From contig CAVGED010000034.1 of assembly GCA_963628035.1 (NCBI GenBank), positions 1 to 14,734 on the forward strand: a stretch of DNA of 14,734 nt, read 5' to 3'. The notes beneath the pieces were generated by a model. It was not told where the DNA came from, ran no database searches, and saw only the letters and a program-made list of their open reading frames with translations. This document shows positions 6,585-14,695 of the stretch, piece after piece. The translations under genes and the position numbers were made by a program. Each line of letters begins with the position of its first letter. Position 1 is the stretch's first letter. This DNA comes from 14-2 sp963628035 (GTDB lineage Bacteria; Bacillota; Clostridia; Lachnospirales; Lachnospiraceae).

Positions 6585-6875
6585 TACCATGACGAAGACA
6601 GTAAGTTACAGGAAGAACGTGACAGCGAGCCGGGAGGGTGTAAGCCGGTACCAGTAGCCTGTAGCCGAAGATCACTTCCGAGTAGCAGGCTGAAAACGAA
6701 GGTTACGATTCACAGCCGTGAGCTGGAGCAGTAAACAGTAACCGGTAAAGTAAGCACTGACGGATTGTTCCCCCGTTACGGGAACCATGTATGCAAGGGA
6801 AGCCCTTAAGTACAATGTAACAGGTGGTATGCGATGGTATGAGAACCTCGTCCTTTTACGGACGGGGTTCCTTTG
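6585..6875 (+). promoter_or_regulatory. T-box leader, isoleucine-specific (specifier ATC)
   Basis: This 5' leader senses uncharged tRNA-Ile and controls ileS. Stem I shows the AGTA box (6600-6603), the AG-bulge segment AGCGAG with the GAGGGTGTAAGCCGG terminal loop (about 6624-6648), and the specifier region GAAG-ATC-ACTTCCGAGTAG (ATC at 6671-6673, followed by the conserved purine). A stem III is formed by GTTCCC (6767-6772) and GGGAAC (6780-6785). The T-box is AGGTGGTATGCGA (6822-6834); its TGGT (6825-6828) is complementary to an ACCA tRNA end. AGG (6822-6824) can pair with CCT (6846-6848), which is part of the terminator's left arm, so antitermination and termination exclude each other. Boundaries are approximate. 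No convincing promoter was found between 6490 and 6585. Confidence 0.92.
6843..6874 (+). terminator. Regulated terminator of the ileS T-box
   Basis: GAACCTCGTCC (6843-6853) pairs with GGACGGGGTTC (6860-6870) over 11 bases (one G-T pair) around the loop TTTTAC, followed by CTTTGCT. The T-run is short. It is the switch element: uncharged tRNA-Ile bound at the T-box should favour the alternative antiterminator. Confidence 0.85.
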
Positions 6876-6909
6876 CTATATAAGATTTATTTTGAAAAAG
6901 GAGACTGAC

Positions 6910-9900
6910 ATGTATAACAAAGTTGACACCAACATGAACTTCGTAGAACGGGAAAAAGCGACAGAACAGTTCTGGAAGGAAAATCACATTTTTGAAAAAA
7001 GTATGGAGAACCGAAAGGAAGGGGAGACCTATACCTTTTATGACGGACCGCCAACCGCCAACGGCAAGCCTCACATCGGCCATGTGCTGACACGTGTTAT
7101 TAAGGATATGATCCCCCGCTATCAGACCATGAAGGGCAAGATGGTTCCGAGAAAGGCAGGCTGGGATACCCATGGACTTCCGGTGGAACTGGAAGTGGAA
7201 AAGCTTCTGGGCATCAACGGCAAGGATCAGATCGAAGAATATGGTCTGGAGCCATTTATCAAGAAGTGTAAGGAAAGTGTCTGGAAGTACAAGGGCATGT
7301 GGGAGGATTTCTCCGGTACCGTAGGCTTCTGGGCGGATATGGAGCACCCGTATGTCACCTATGACAATGATTATATCGAGTCCGAGTGGTGGGCTTTAAA
7401 GCAAATCTGGGAGAAAGGTCTTCTGTACAAGGGCTTTAAGATCGTGCCCTACTGTCCGCGCTGCGGTACGCCTCTTTCCGCCCAGGAGGTAGCTCAGGGC
7501 TATAAGGATGTGAAGGAACGCTCTGCCATCGCCCGGTTTAAGGTGAAGGGAGAGGATGCCTACATCCTGGCATGGACCACCACGCCCTGGACATTGCCAT
7601 CGAACGTTGCCCTCTGCGTCAATCCCAATGAGACCTACGCTAAGGTGAGCTGTGTGGACGGTCGTACCTACTACATGGCAGAAGCGTTGCTGGATACGGT
7701 GCTGGGTGGTCTTGCCAAGGATGGAGAGAAGGCTTATGAGATCCTTGAGACATATAACGGAAAGGATCTGGAGTACAAGGAATACGAGCCCCTGTTCGAT
7801 TGCGCGGTGGACATCTGCGAGAAGCAGAAGAAAAAAGCCTTCTATGTAACCTGCGACACCTATGTAACACTGACAGACGGTACCGGCGTGGTGCATATCG
7901 CACCGGCCTTCGGTGAGGACGATGCCAATGTTGGTAAAAAATACGATCTTCCCTTCGTCCAGCTTGTAAACGGCAAGGGTGAGATGACGGAGGAGACTCC
8001 TTATGCAGGCGTTTTCTGTAAGAAGGCGGATCCCATGGTTCTCCAGGATCTGGAGGATAAGGGGCTTCTCTTTGATGCACCCAAGTTCGAGCACAGCTAT
8101 CCGCATTGCTGGCGCTGTGACACACCGCTGATCTATTACGCCAGAGAGTCCTGGTTTATCAAGATGACGGCGGTGAAGGATGAGCTGATCGCCAACAATA
8201 ATACCATCAACTGGATCCCGGAGAGCATTGGCAAGGGACGTTTCGGAGATTGGCTGGAAAATGTACAGGATTGGGGAATTTCCAGAAACCGTTACTGGGG
8301 GACGCCGCTGAATATCTGGGAGTGCGAGTGCGGACATATGCATTCTGTCGGGAGTATCGAAGAGCTGAAGTCTCTGTCGGATAACTGCCCGGAGGATATC
8401 GAGCTGCATCGTCCGTATATCGATGCTGTGACTATCAAGTGCCCCCACTGCGGGAAGGAGATGCACCGGGTACCGGAGGTCATCGACTGCTGGTTTGACT
8501 CAGGAGCCATGCCCTTCGCCCAGCACCATTATCCCTTTGAGAACCAGGAGATATTTGCGCAGCAGTTCCCGGCACAGTTTATCTCCGAGGCTGTGGATCA
8601 GACCAGAGGCTGGTTCTATTCTCTGCTGGCAGAGTCCACGCTGCTGTTTCACAAAGCACCCTATGAGAATGTCATCGTGCTTGGACATGTGCAGGATGAG
8701 AATGGACAGAAGATGAGCAAGTCCAAGGGAAATGCGGTGGATCCTTTTGATGCACTTGAAACGTATGGAGCGGATGCCATCCGCTGGTATTTCTATATCA
8801 ACTCTGCTCCCTGGCTGCCAAACCGCTTCCATGGCAAGGCTGTGCAGGAGGGACAGCGGAAGTTTATGGGAACCTTGTGGAACACCTATGCATTTTTTGT
8901 GCTGTATGCGAATATCGACGAGTTCGATGCGACAAAATATACTTTGGAATATGAGAAGCTTTCCGTTATGGATCGCTGGCTTTTATCCAAGCTGAATACC
9001 ATGGTGGAGGCCGTGGATACAAATCTGGCGAATTACAGGATCCCGGAGGCAGCCAGAGCGCTGTCTGATTTCGTGGACGATATGAGCAACTGGTATGTGC
9101 GCCGGAGCCGCGAGCGCTTCTGGGCCAAGGGCATGGAGCAGGACAAGATCAATGCCTATATGACGCTGTACACGGCGCTGGTGACGGTAGCTAAGGCCTC
9201 TGCTCCCATGATTCCGTTTATGGCTGAGGATATCTACCGCAATCTGGTATGCAGCATTGATGCCTCCGCTCCTGAGAGTGTACACCTGTGCGATTTCCCG
9301 ACGGTGGACAGTGCCGCCATCGATAAGGAACTGGAGAAAAACATGGACGCTGTCTTGAAGATCGTAGTCATGGGCCGGGCCTGCCGGAATACTGCCAACA
9401 TCAAGAATCGTCAGCCCATTGGAAATATGTATGTCAAGGCACCGTTTGTTTTGCCGGAGTTCTACACTGCCATCATTGCGGACGAATTGAATGTGAAGCA
9501 GGTGACCTTCTCAGAGGATGTCAGCAGCTTTACCAGCTATACCTTCAAGCCGCAGCTGCGCACGGTCGGACCAAAATACGGCAAATTCCTGGGCCAGATC
9601 CAGAAAGCGCTTGCAGCCCTGGACGGCAATAAAGCCATGGCACAGTTGAGGAGCGAGGGAGTTCTGACGCTCTCCGACATCAGCCCGGATATCGTCCTGA
9701 CAGAGGATGACCTTCTGATCACCATGACCCAGGCGGAAGGCTATGTCACTGAGGCGGATAATGAGGTGACGGTGGTTCTGGACACCAACCTGACACCGGA
9801 GCTCATCGAAGAGGGCTTCGTCCGCGAGCTTATCAGCAAGATCCAGACCATGCGTAAGGAGGCAGGCTTCGAGGTGATGGATAAGATTTGCGTCTCCTAT

Positions 9901-10059
9901 CAGGCGGACGCTGAGATAAGCGCGATTTTTGAAAAATACGGTACACAGATCCAGAAGGAAGTCATGGCTGACAAGATTGTTTCCGATACCCTTGCCGGCT
10001 ATCAGAAGGAATGGAATATCAACGGCCAGCAGGTAACGCTGGGAGTAGAGAAATTGTAA
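6910..10059 (+). CDS. ileS: Isoleucyl-tRNA synthetase, eukaryotic-like (type 2) form
   Basis: IleS charges tRNA-Ile. From ATG 6910 the protein has 1049 residues; the SD AAGGAG (6898-6903) is six bases upstream, and a longer in-frame start at 6787 would lie inside the T-box. The class I signatures are HIGH (55-58) in PHIGHVLTRVIKD and KMSKS (601-605). The editing domain is marked by TTPWTLPSN and by GTGVVHIAPAFGEDD. A zinc-ribbon-like YCPRCGTP and an HCWRCDTP segment follow, then the anticodon-binding domain with MSNWYVRRSRERFW. The length, the LTRVIKD extension of HIGH, and the lack of C-terminal Cys pairs all point to the eukaryotic-like IleS2 group rather than the E. coli-like form (about 940 residues). 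IleS2 enzymes are known to be less sensitive to mupirocin; that is inferred, not seen. glgP starts 13 bases after its stop. Confidence 0.97.
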   Translation: MYNKVDTNMNFVEREKATEQFWKENHIFEKSMENRKEGETYTFYDGPPTANGKPHIGHVLTRVIKDMIPRYQTMKGKMVPRKAGWDTHGLPVELEVEKLLGINGKDQIEEYGLEPFIKKCKESVWKYKGMWEDFSGTVGFWADMEHPYVTYDNDYIESEWWALKQIWEKGLLYKGFKIVPYCPRCGTPLSAQEVAQGYKDVKERSAIARFKVKGEDAYILAWTTTPWTLPSNVALCVNPNETYAKVSCVDGRTYYMAEALLDTVLGGLAKDGEKAYEILETYNGKDLEYKEYEPLFDCAVDICEKQKKKAFYVTCDTYVTLTDGTGVVHIAPAFGEDDANVGKKYDLPFVQLVNGKGEMTEETPYAGVFCKKADPMVLQDLEDKGLLFDAPKFEHSYPHCWRCDTPLIYYARESWFIKMTAVKDELIANNNTINWIPESIGKGRFGDWLENVQDWGISRNRYWGTPLNIWECECGHMHSVGSIEELKSLSDNCPEDIELHRPYIDAVTIKCPHCGKEMHRVPEVIDCWFDSGAMPFAQHHYPFENQEIFAQQFPAQFISEAVDQTRGWFYSLLAESTLLFHKAPYENVIVLGHVQDENGQKMSKSKGNAVDPFDALETYGADAIRWYFYINSAPWLPNRFHGKAVQEGQRKFMGTLWNTYAFFVLYANIDEFDATKYTLEYEKLSVMDRWLLSKLNTMVEAVDTNLANYRIPEAARALSDFVDDMSNWYVRRSRERFWAKGMEQDKINAYMTLYTALVTVAKASAPMIPFMAEDIYRNLVCSIDASAPESVHLCDFPTVDSAAIDKELEKNMDAVLKIVVMGRACRNTANIKNRQPIGNMYVKAPFVLPEFYTAIIADELNVKQVTFSEDVSSFTSYTFKPQLRTVGPKYGKFLGQIQKALAALDGNKAMAQLRSEGVLTLSDISPDIVLTEDDLLITMTQAEGYVTEADNEVTVVLDTNLTPELIEEGFVRELISKIQTMRKEAGFEVMDKICVSYQADAEISAIFEKYGTQIQKEVMADKIVSDTLAGYQKEWNINGQQVTLGVEKL

Positions 10060-10072
10060 AGGAGTAACACCC

Positions 10073-12541
10073 GTGAAAAACGAATTGTTCCAAAAAGATA
10101 TTTTTATAAAGAACGTAAAAGAGAATGTAAAGCAGTTGTTCCGCAAGACATTGGATGAGGCCAGCAATCAGGAGGTATTTCAGGCGGTATCCTATGCGGT
10201 AAAGGATGTGATCATCGACCAGTGGCTTGCCACCCAGAAGGAATTCGACCGTGTGGATCCCAAGATGGTCTACTATATGTCCATGGAATTCCTCATGGGG
10301 CGTGCACTTGGCAACAACCTTATTAATCTGACTGCTTACAAGGAAGTAAAAGAAGCGCTGGAGGAGATTGGCTTCGACCTCAACGTCATCGAGGATGAGG
10401 AGCCGGATCCGGCACTTGGAAACGGCGGTCTTGGGCGGCTGGCGGCCTGCTTCATGGAATCCCTGGCGACTCTGGGGTATCCTGCATATGGCTGTGGAAT
10501 CCGTTATCGTTATGGAATGTTTAAGCAGAAGATCAAGGATGGCTTCCAGGTGGAAGTACCCGATAACTGGCTGAAAAACGGCTATCCCTTTGAACTGCGC
10601 CGGCCGGAACACACCTTCGAGGTGAAGTTCGGCGGCTATGTACGGGCAGAGGCGGCCGGAAACGGACGTACACGTTTTATCCATGAGGGATATCAGTCTG
10701 TGAAGGCGGTGCCTTACGATATGCCTATCATCGGTTACGACAACAATATGGTAAATACCCTGATGATCTGGGATGCGGAGCCGGTGGAGTGCTTTGAGCT
10801 GGATTCCTTTGATAAGGGCGATTACAAGAAGGCCGTGGAGCAGGAGAACCTGGCGAAAAATCTGGTGGAAGTGCTGTACCCCAACGACAATCATATTGCC
10901 GGTAAGGAGCTGCGCCTGAAGCAGCAGTACTTCTTTGTGTCCGCCAGCGTCCAGCGCGCCGTGGCAAGATATAAGAAGAACCATCCGGATCTTAAGAAGC
11001 TGCCGGAGAAGGTGGCAATTCAGATGAATGATACCCACCCGACGGTGGCAGTGGCGGAGCTCATGCGGATTCTTTTGGATGAGGAGGGCATGGAGTGGGA
11101 TGAAGCCTGGGACATTACCACAAGAACCTGTGCTTACACCAACCACACCATCATGGCGGAAGCATTAGAGAAGTGGCCCATTGAGATATTTGCCCGGCTG
11201 CTGCCCAGGATCTATCAGATCGTGGAGGAGATCAACCGTCGCTTTATCCTGGAGATCCAGAAGCGTTATCCCGGCGACCAGCACAAGGTGGAGAAGATGG
11301 CTATCGTCTATGACGGACAGGTGAAGATGGCGCATCTTGCCATTGCGGCAGGCTATTCGGTGAACGGTGTGGCGAAGCTTCACACAGAGATTCTGAAAAA
11401 GCAGGAACTGAAGGACTTCTATGAGATGTTCCCGGAGAAGTTCAACAATAAGACCAACGGCATTACACAGCGGAGATTCCTGTACCACGGCAATCCGCTG
11501 CTGGCTGATTGGGTGACAGATCATATCGGCAAGGACTGGGTGACGAACCTTCCCTATATAGAGCGGATGGCTGTTTATGCGGATGATGAGAAGGCGCAAC
11601 AGGAATTCATGAATATCAAGTATCAGAATAAGCTTCGTCTGGCAGATTATATCTGGAAGCACAATGGTGTTGAAGTGGATCCGCGCTCTATCTTTGATGT
11701 GCAGGTGAAGCGGCTCCACGAGTATAAGCGTCAGCTTCTGAATATCCTGCATGTGATGTACCTGTACAACCAGATCAAGCAGCACCCGGATCTTGACTTC
11801 TATCCCCGGACCTTCATCTTCGGAGCCAAGGCTGCGGCAGGCTACCGGATTGCCAAGCTGACCATTAAGCTTATCAATTCCGTGGCGGATGTCATCAACA
11901 ATGACCGAAGCAATGAAGGGAAGCTTAAGGTGGTGTTCATCGAGGACTACAAGGTCTCCAATGCGGAGTTGATCTTTGCGGCGGCGGATGTCAGCGAACA
12001 GATCTCTACCTCCAGCAAGGAAGCCTCCGGTACCGGCAATATGAAGTTTATGCTCAACGGTGCTGTGACCTTAGGTACCATGGACGGTGCCAACGTGGAG
12101 ATCGTGGAGGAAGTAGGCGCTGAAAATGCCTTCATCTTCGGTATGAGCTCCGACGAAGTCATTGCCCATGAACAGAGGCGGGATTATGATCCTATGCAGA
12201 TCTTCAATTCCGACCAGGAGATCCGTCAGGTGCTGATGCAGCTGATTAGTGGCTTCTATTCTCCGGGGGATACGGAGCTGTTCCGTCCGCTGTACAATTC
12301 CCTGCTGAATACCCAGGATACCCAGTTCGCGGACACTTATTTCATCCTGAAGGACTTCCGCTCCTATGCGGAGGCACAGAAGCGTGTGGAAGCGGCATAC
12401 CGGGATGAGTCCGGTTGGGCGAAGAAGGCCATTCTCAACGTGGCGCACTCCGGCAAGTTCACTTCCGACCGGACCATCCAGGAGTATGTGGATGATATCT
12501 GGCATCTTGACAAGATCACGGTGCGGATGGATGAGGAATAA
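10073..12541 (+). CDS. glgP: Glycogen/starch/maltodextrin phosphorylase (GT35)
   Basis: The 822-residue enzyme releases glucose-1-phosphate from alpha-1,4-glucans with pyridoxal phosphate as cofactor. GT35 landmarks are PALGNGGLGRLAACFMES (about 113-130), RYRYGMF, the DTHPTVAVAEL segment and EASGTGNMKFMLNG, with the PLP-binding Lys658. Its length matches bacterial phosphorylases (790-830). It starts with GTG at 10073, supported by AAAGGAG (10058-10064) eight bases upstream; the SD overlaps the ileS stop. With only 13 bases between the genes there is no room for a terminator, and a separate promoter would have to lie inside ileS, so glgP probably shares the T-box-controlled message. No glg synthesis genes are nearby. 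The substrate preference (glycogen or maltodextrin) cannot be told from the sequence. Confidence 0.96.
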   Translation: MKNELFQKDIFIKNVKENVKQLFRKTLDEASNQEVFQAVSYAVKDVIIDQWLATQKEFDRVDPKMVYYMSMEFLMGRALGNNLINLTAYKEVKEALEEIGFDLNVIEDEEPDPALGNGGLGRLAACFMESLATLGYPAYGCGIRYRYGMFKQKIKDGFQVEVPDNWLKNGYPFELRRPEHTFEVKFGGYVRAEAAGNGRTRFIHEGYQSVKAVPYDMPIIGYDNNMVNTLMIWDAEPVECFELDSFDKGDYKKAVEQENLAKNLVEVLYPNDNHIAGKELRLKQQYFFVSASVQRAVARYKKNHPDLKKLPEKVAIQMNDTHPTVAVAELMRILLDEEGMEWDEAWDITTRTCAYTNHTIMAEALEKWPIEIFARLLPRIYQIVEEINRRFILEIQKRYPGDQHKVEKMAIVYDGQVKMAHLAIAAGYSVNGVAKLHTEILKKQELKDFYEMFPEKFNNKTNGITQRRFLYHGNPLLADWVTDHIGKDWVTNLPYIERMAVYADDEKAQQEFMNIKYQNKLRLADYIWKHNGVEVDPRSIFDVQVKRLHEYKRQLLNILHVMYLYNQIKQHPDLDFYPRTFIFGAKAAAGYRIAKLTIKLINSVADVINNDRSNEGKLKVVFIEDYKVSNAELIFAAADVSEQISTSSKEASGTGNMKFMLNGAVTLGTMDGANVEIVEEVGAENAFIFGMSSDEVIAHEQRRDYDPMQIFNSDQEIRQVLMQLISGFYSPGDTELFRPLYNSLLNTQDTQFADTYFILKDFRSYAEAQKRVEAAYRDESGWAKKAILNVAHSGKFTSDRTIQEYVDDIWHLDKITVRMDEE

Positions 12542-12592
12542 GGTAGAAAAACTGCAACGTCCATAATGATAACTATGAAGGAGTAACGTAAA

Positions 12593-13669
12593 ATGGCGAA
12601 TAATTTGACAGCAGTTTCCCTGTTTACCGGAGCAGGTGGAATGGATATAGGATTTGAGAGAGCAGGAATCAAGGCGGTCTTTGCAAATGAACTCATGAGC
12701 GAGGCGGCTGCGACTTACAATGCCAATCATGCGGACGGTGTCATGGTTAATGACGATGTAAATAATATCCTTGATTCACTTGATCGTTTCCAGGGCGTTG
12801 ATTTTGTTTTCGGAGGACCTCCCTGCCAAGGGTTCTCTGTCGCCGGGAAAATGAATCCAGACGATGATCGTAGTAAACTGATTTTTACATTCCTTGATGT
12901 TGTTGAAAGAGTTCGTCCAAAAGCGTTTGTAATGGAGAATGTTAAGGCACTGGGAGTGCTAGAAAAATGGGAGTCAGTGCGCAAGAAATACTTGGAAAGA
13001 GTTCAGGCGTTGGGCTATAACTGTGCGCCGTTTATTCTAAATGCAACAGAATATGGAGTTTCTCAAAAACGAGAAAGAGTATTCTTTATCGGGATTCGAG
13101 ATAACGGTGATCCGTTTTTTGCATATTATATGAATGACTTTCTTCTGCAACAGAAAAACAAAGCTCCTGTTGTGCGAGATTTATTAAAGTCTTTAGGGCG
13201 GGCGGGTACGGAGCAGAATCCAAATACCTGTACGGCTAAGATTACGTTTGCTACACACCCAATTATGAGAAAGTCACCATATGCTGGTATGTATTTTAAT
13301 GGTCAGGGAAGACCGATTGATGTAGAGGGGTATGCAAACACTTTGCCGGCTTCTATGGGGGGCAATAAAACTCCTTTTGTAGATGAGGATTATCTCTATG
13401 GGGAGGCGGAAAGCGACTGGGTTGTTAACTATCATAAGGGACTTATGGATGGAACGATTGTACCAGAGTTTAAGGAGGCACCTGCGCGATTGAGACGTAT
13501 TACAGTTAAGGAGGCCGCTCGAATTCAATCGTTTCCAGATGACTATATTTTTTGTGGGAATAAGGGAATGATATATACACAAATAGGCAATGCAGTTCCT
13601 TGTAAAATGGCGGAGGCGGTAGCAAAAGCAGTCGTAGCCTATATGAAAAAGGAAATGGAATCTGTTTGA
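12593..13669 (+). CDS. C5-cytosine DNA methyltransferase of a restriction-modification system
   Basis: The 358-residue protein carries the ordered motifs of C5-cytosine methyltransferases. Motif I FTGAGG (11-16) binds AdoMet; motif IV GGPPCQGFS (74-82) holds the catalytic Cys78; ENV (115-117) is motif VI; QKRERVFFIG (158-167) is motif VIII; RRITVKEAARIQSFPDDY (301-318) is motif IX; QIGNAVPCKMAEAV (330-343) is motif X. The target-recognition region lies between VIII and IX (about 170-300), and its recognition site cannot be read from the sequence. All catalytic motifs are intact. The SD AAGGAG (12578-12583) supports the ATG. It follows glgP by 51 bases with neither a terminator nor a clear promoter between. 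Base composition turns visibly AT-rich here, suggesting that it and the convergent partner were acquired as a cassette. It protects DNA if the partner is active, and otherwise acts as an orphan methylase. Confidence 0.95.
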   Translation: MANNLTAVSLFTGAGGMDIGFERAGIKAVFANELMSEAAATYNANHADGVMVNDDVNNILDSLDRFQGVDFVFGGPPCQGFSVAGKMNPDDDRSKLIFTFLDVVERVRPKAFVMENVKALGVLEKWESVRKKYLERVQALGYNCAPFILNATEYGVSQKRERVFFIGIRDNGDPFFAYYMNDFLLQQKNKAPVVRDLLKSLGRAGTEQNPNTCTAKITFATHPIMRKSPYAGMYFNGQGRPIDVEGYANTLPASMGGNKTPFVDEDYLYGEAESDWVVNYHKGLMDGTIVPEFKEAPARLRRITVKEAARIQSFPDDYIFCGNKGMIYTQIGNAVPCKMAEAVAKAVVAYMKKEMESV

Positions 13670-13676
13670 TATAAGA

Positions 13677-13716
13677 GATGCCGTCAGTAATTGCGTTTAC
13701 TGACGGCGTCCTTTTT
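13677..13716. terminator. Terminator between convergent methylase and partner gene
   Basis: GCCGTCAGTAA (13680-13690) pairs perfectly with TTACTGACGGC (13697-13707) around TTGCGT. Outer pairs (13677-13679 with 13708-13710, including a wobble) lengthen the stem to 14. A T-run (13712-13716) follows on the plus strand. The minus-strand gene's stop codon TAA (13717-13715) sits inside this T-run. On the minus strand the following sequence (ATCTCTTATAT) is only weakly T-rich, so termination there may be less efficient. Confidence 0.88.
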
Positions 13717-14647
13717 ATGTGTTTTCGTGTAATTCCTTCCAAAGCATCTTGACGCTCTCGGAAGTGTTGATGTCATCAATATAGGAATTTAAATTGAGAT
13801 AGAAGCCAAGCCGACCATCGTTTGTCATTCGTTGCAGTGTATTTGCAATCCATTCATAAATATCCCAATAATAGTACATCATGTCCTGGTATGCAAAGCT
13901 ACCAAGGTATCCATGAAGACCGCTCGGTTTCATGTCGGGCGGGCAGTCTTCTTTACGGCAAATCACGATTATTTCGTGGATGTCTGCCTCATTAGCATCG
14001 TTATAAATAGAAACGCAGTCATATGAATCCCTGATTCTTGCTAAATCAAAGTGTTTTACCGTGATTTCGTAAACCTTACGAATAACGCCTTCAGGTATTT
14101 CTTCGTTGATATCTCCGGGCTTTTTGCTTGTTGTGCTTGTCACGGATGCACGATCTTCCTCGCCAGTAACTACAACACCAGTGTGAAGGAATGTATGATA
14201 ATTTTTAAGTAAGTAAGCCGCAATCTTCTGAGGCGTATTTCCGGCATCTGGTGTTTGGGTGATTAGTTCATAGCATAGATAATATAGAAACTCCGGGTCT
14301 GAAGTAGGATCAATGGCTACGGCTAATGCTTCGATACTGTTTGAATAGGCGATCAACCTACGCAGAAGTGATGTTCCAACATCATTGATGCGGATTTCTG
14401 TTTCTGAATCATCGGCTTCCATGTAATTAACAAGATTGACAACTTCCTCTGCGACATCTGAAGGTCTGCGCTGTGCTGCCCATGTCATATCCAAACCTAC
14501 AGTGGCTTTTGCAACATTTAATGGGCCAGATTTGCGGTGAGGTAACTCTTTTTCAATTAAAAACTCCTTTATAGGTCCCTCATAGATTGCTCTTGGGTTG
14601 CAGTCATACAGACCGGTAGATGCCTTAAAAGCATGGTCAAGACGCAT
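13715..14647 (-). CDS. Unrecognised protein, candidate partner restriction endonuclease
   Basis: From ATG 14647 this gives 310 residues with no transmembrane segments and no motif I can assign with confidence. Features seen are YEGPIKEFLIEK (about 22-33), HRKSGPLNVAKATVGLD (37-53), a run of acidic residues near 78-84, an Asp/Glu-rich stretch around DANEADIHEIIVICRKED (about 218-235), and aromatic-rich segments such as MMYYYWDIYEWI. A PD-(D/E)XK core could not be placed. It sits directly beside a C5-methyltransferase, convergent and sharing its terminator, and has the same AT-rich composition, so a type II restriction endonuclease is the natural inference; a SacI-type or other family cannot be confirmed by eye. 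The start is doubtful: ATG 14647 has no SD, the frame is open upstream to a TGA at 14698-14696, and a one-base change near 14676-14684 would join it to ATG 14699. The gene may be frameshifted. Confidence 0.65.
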   Translation of the reverse strand: MRLDHAFKASTGLYDCNPRAIYEGPIKEFLIEKELPHRKSGPLNVAKATVGLDMTWAAQRRPSDVAEEVVNLVNYMEADDSETEIRINDVGTSLLRRLIAYSNSIEALAVAIDPTSDPEFLYYLCYELITQTPDAGNTPQKIAAYLLKNYHTFLHTGVVVTGEEDRASVTSTTSKKPGDINEEIPEGVIRKVYEITVKHFDLARIRDSYDCVSIYNDANEADIHEIIVICRKEDCPPDMKPSGLHGYLGSFAYQDMMYYYWDIYEWIANTLQRMTNDGRLGFYLNLNSYIDDINTSESVKMLWKELHENT

Positions 14648-14695
14648 AGCGATAATAACTACAAGAAGAATTTCTCTAAGGAAGCGCTGATTTAA

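Noticed and set aside
6787..6909. N-terminal extension of IleS from an upstream in-frame start at 6787
   Set aside because: The region is T-box stem III, T-box and terminator RNA. A strong SD and a conserved start MYNKVDTNMNF place the start at 6910.
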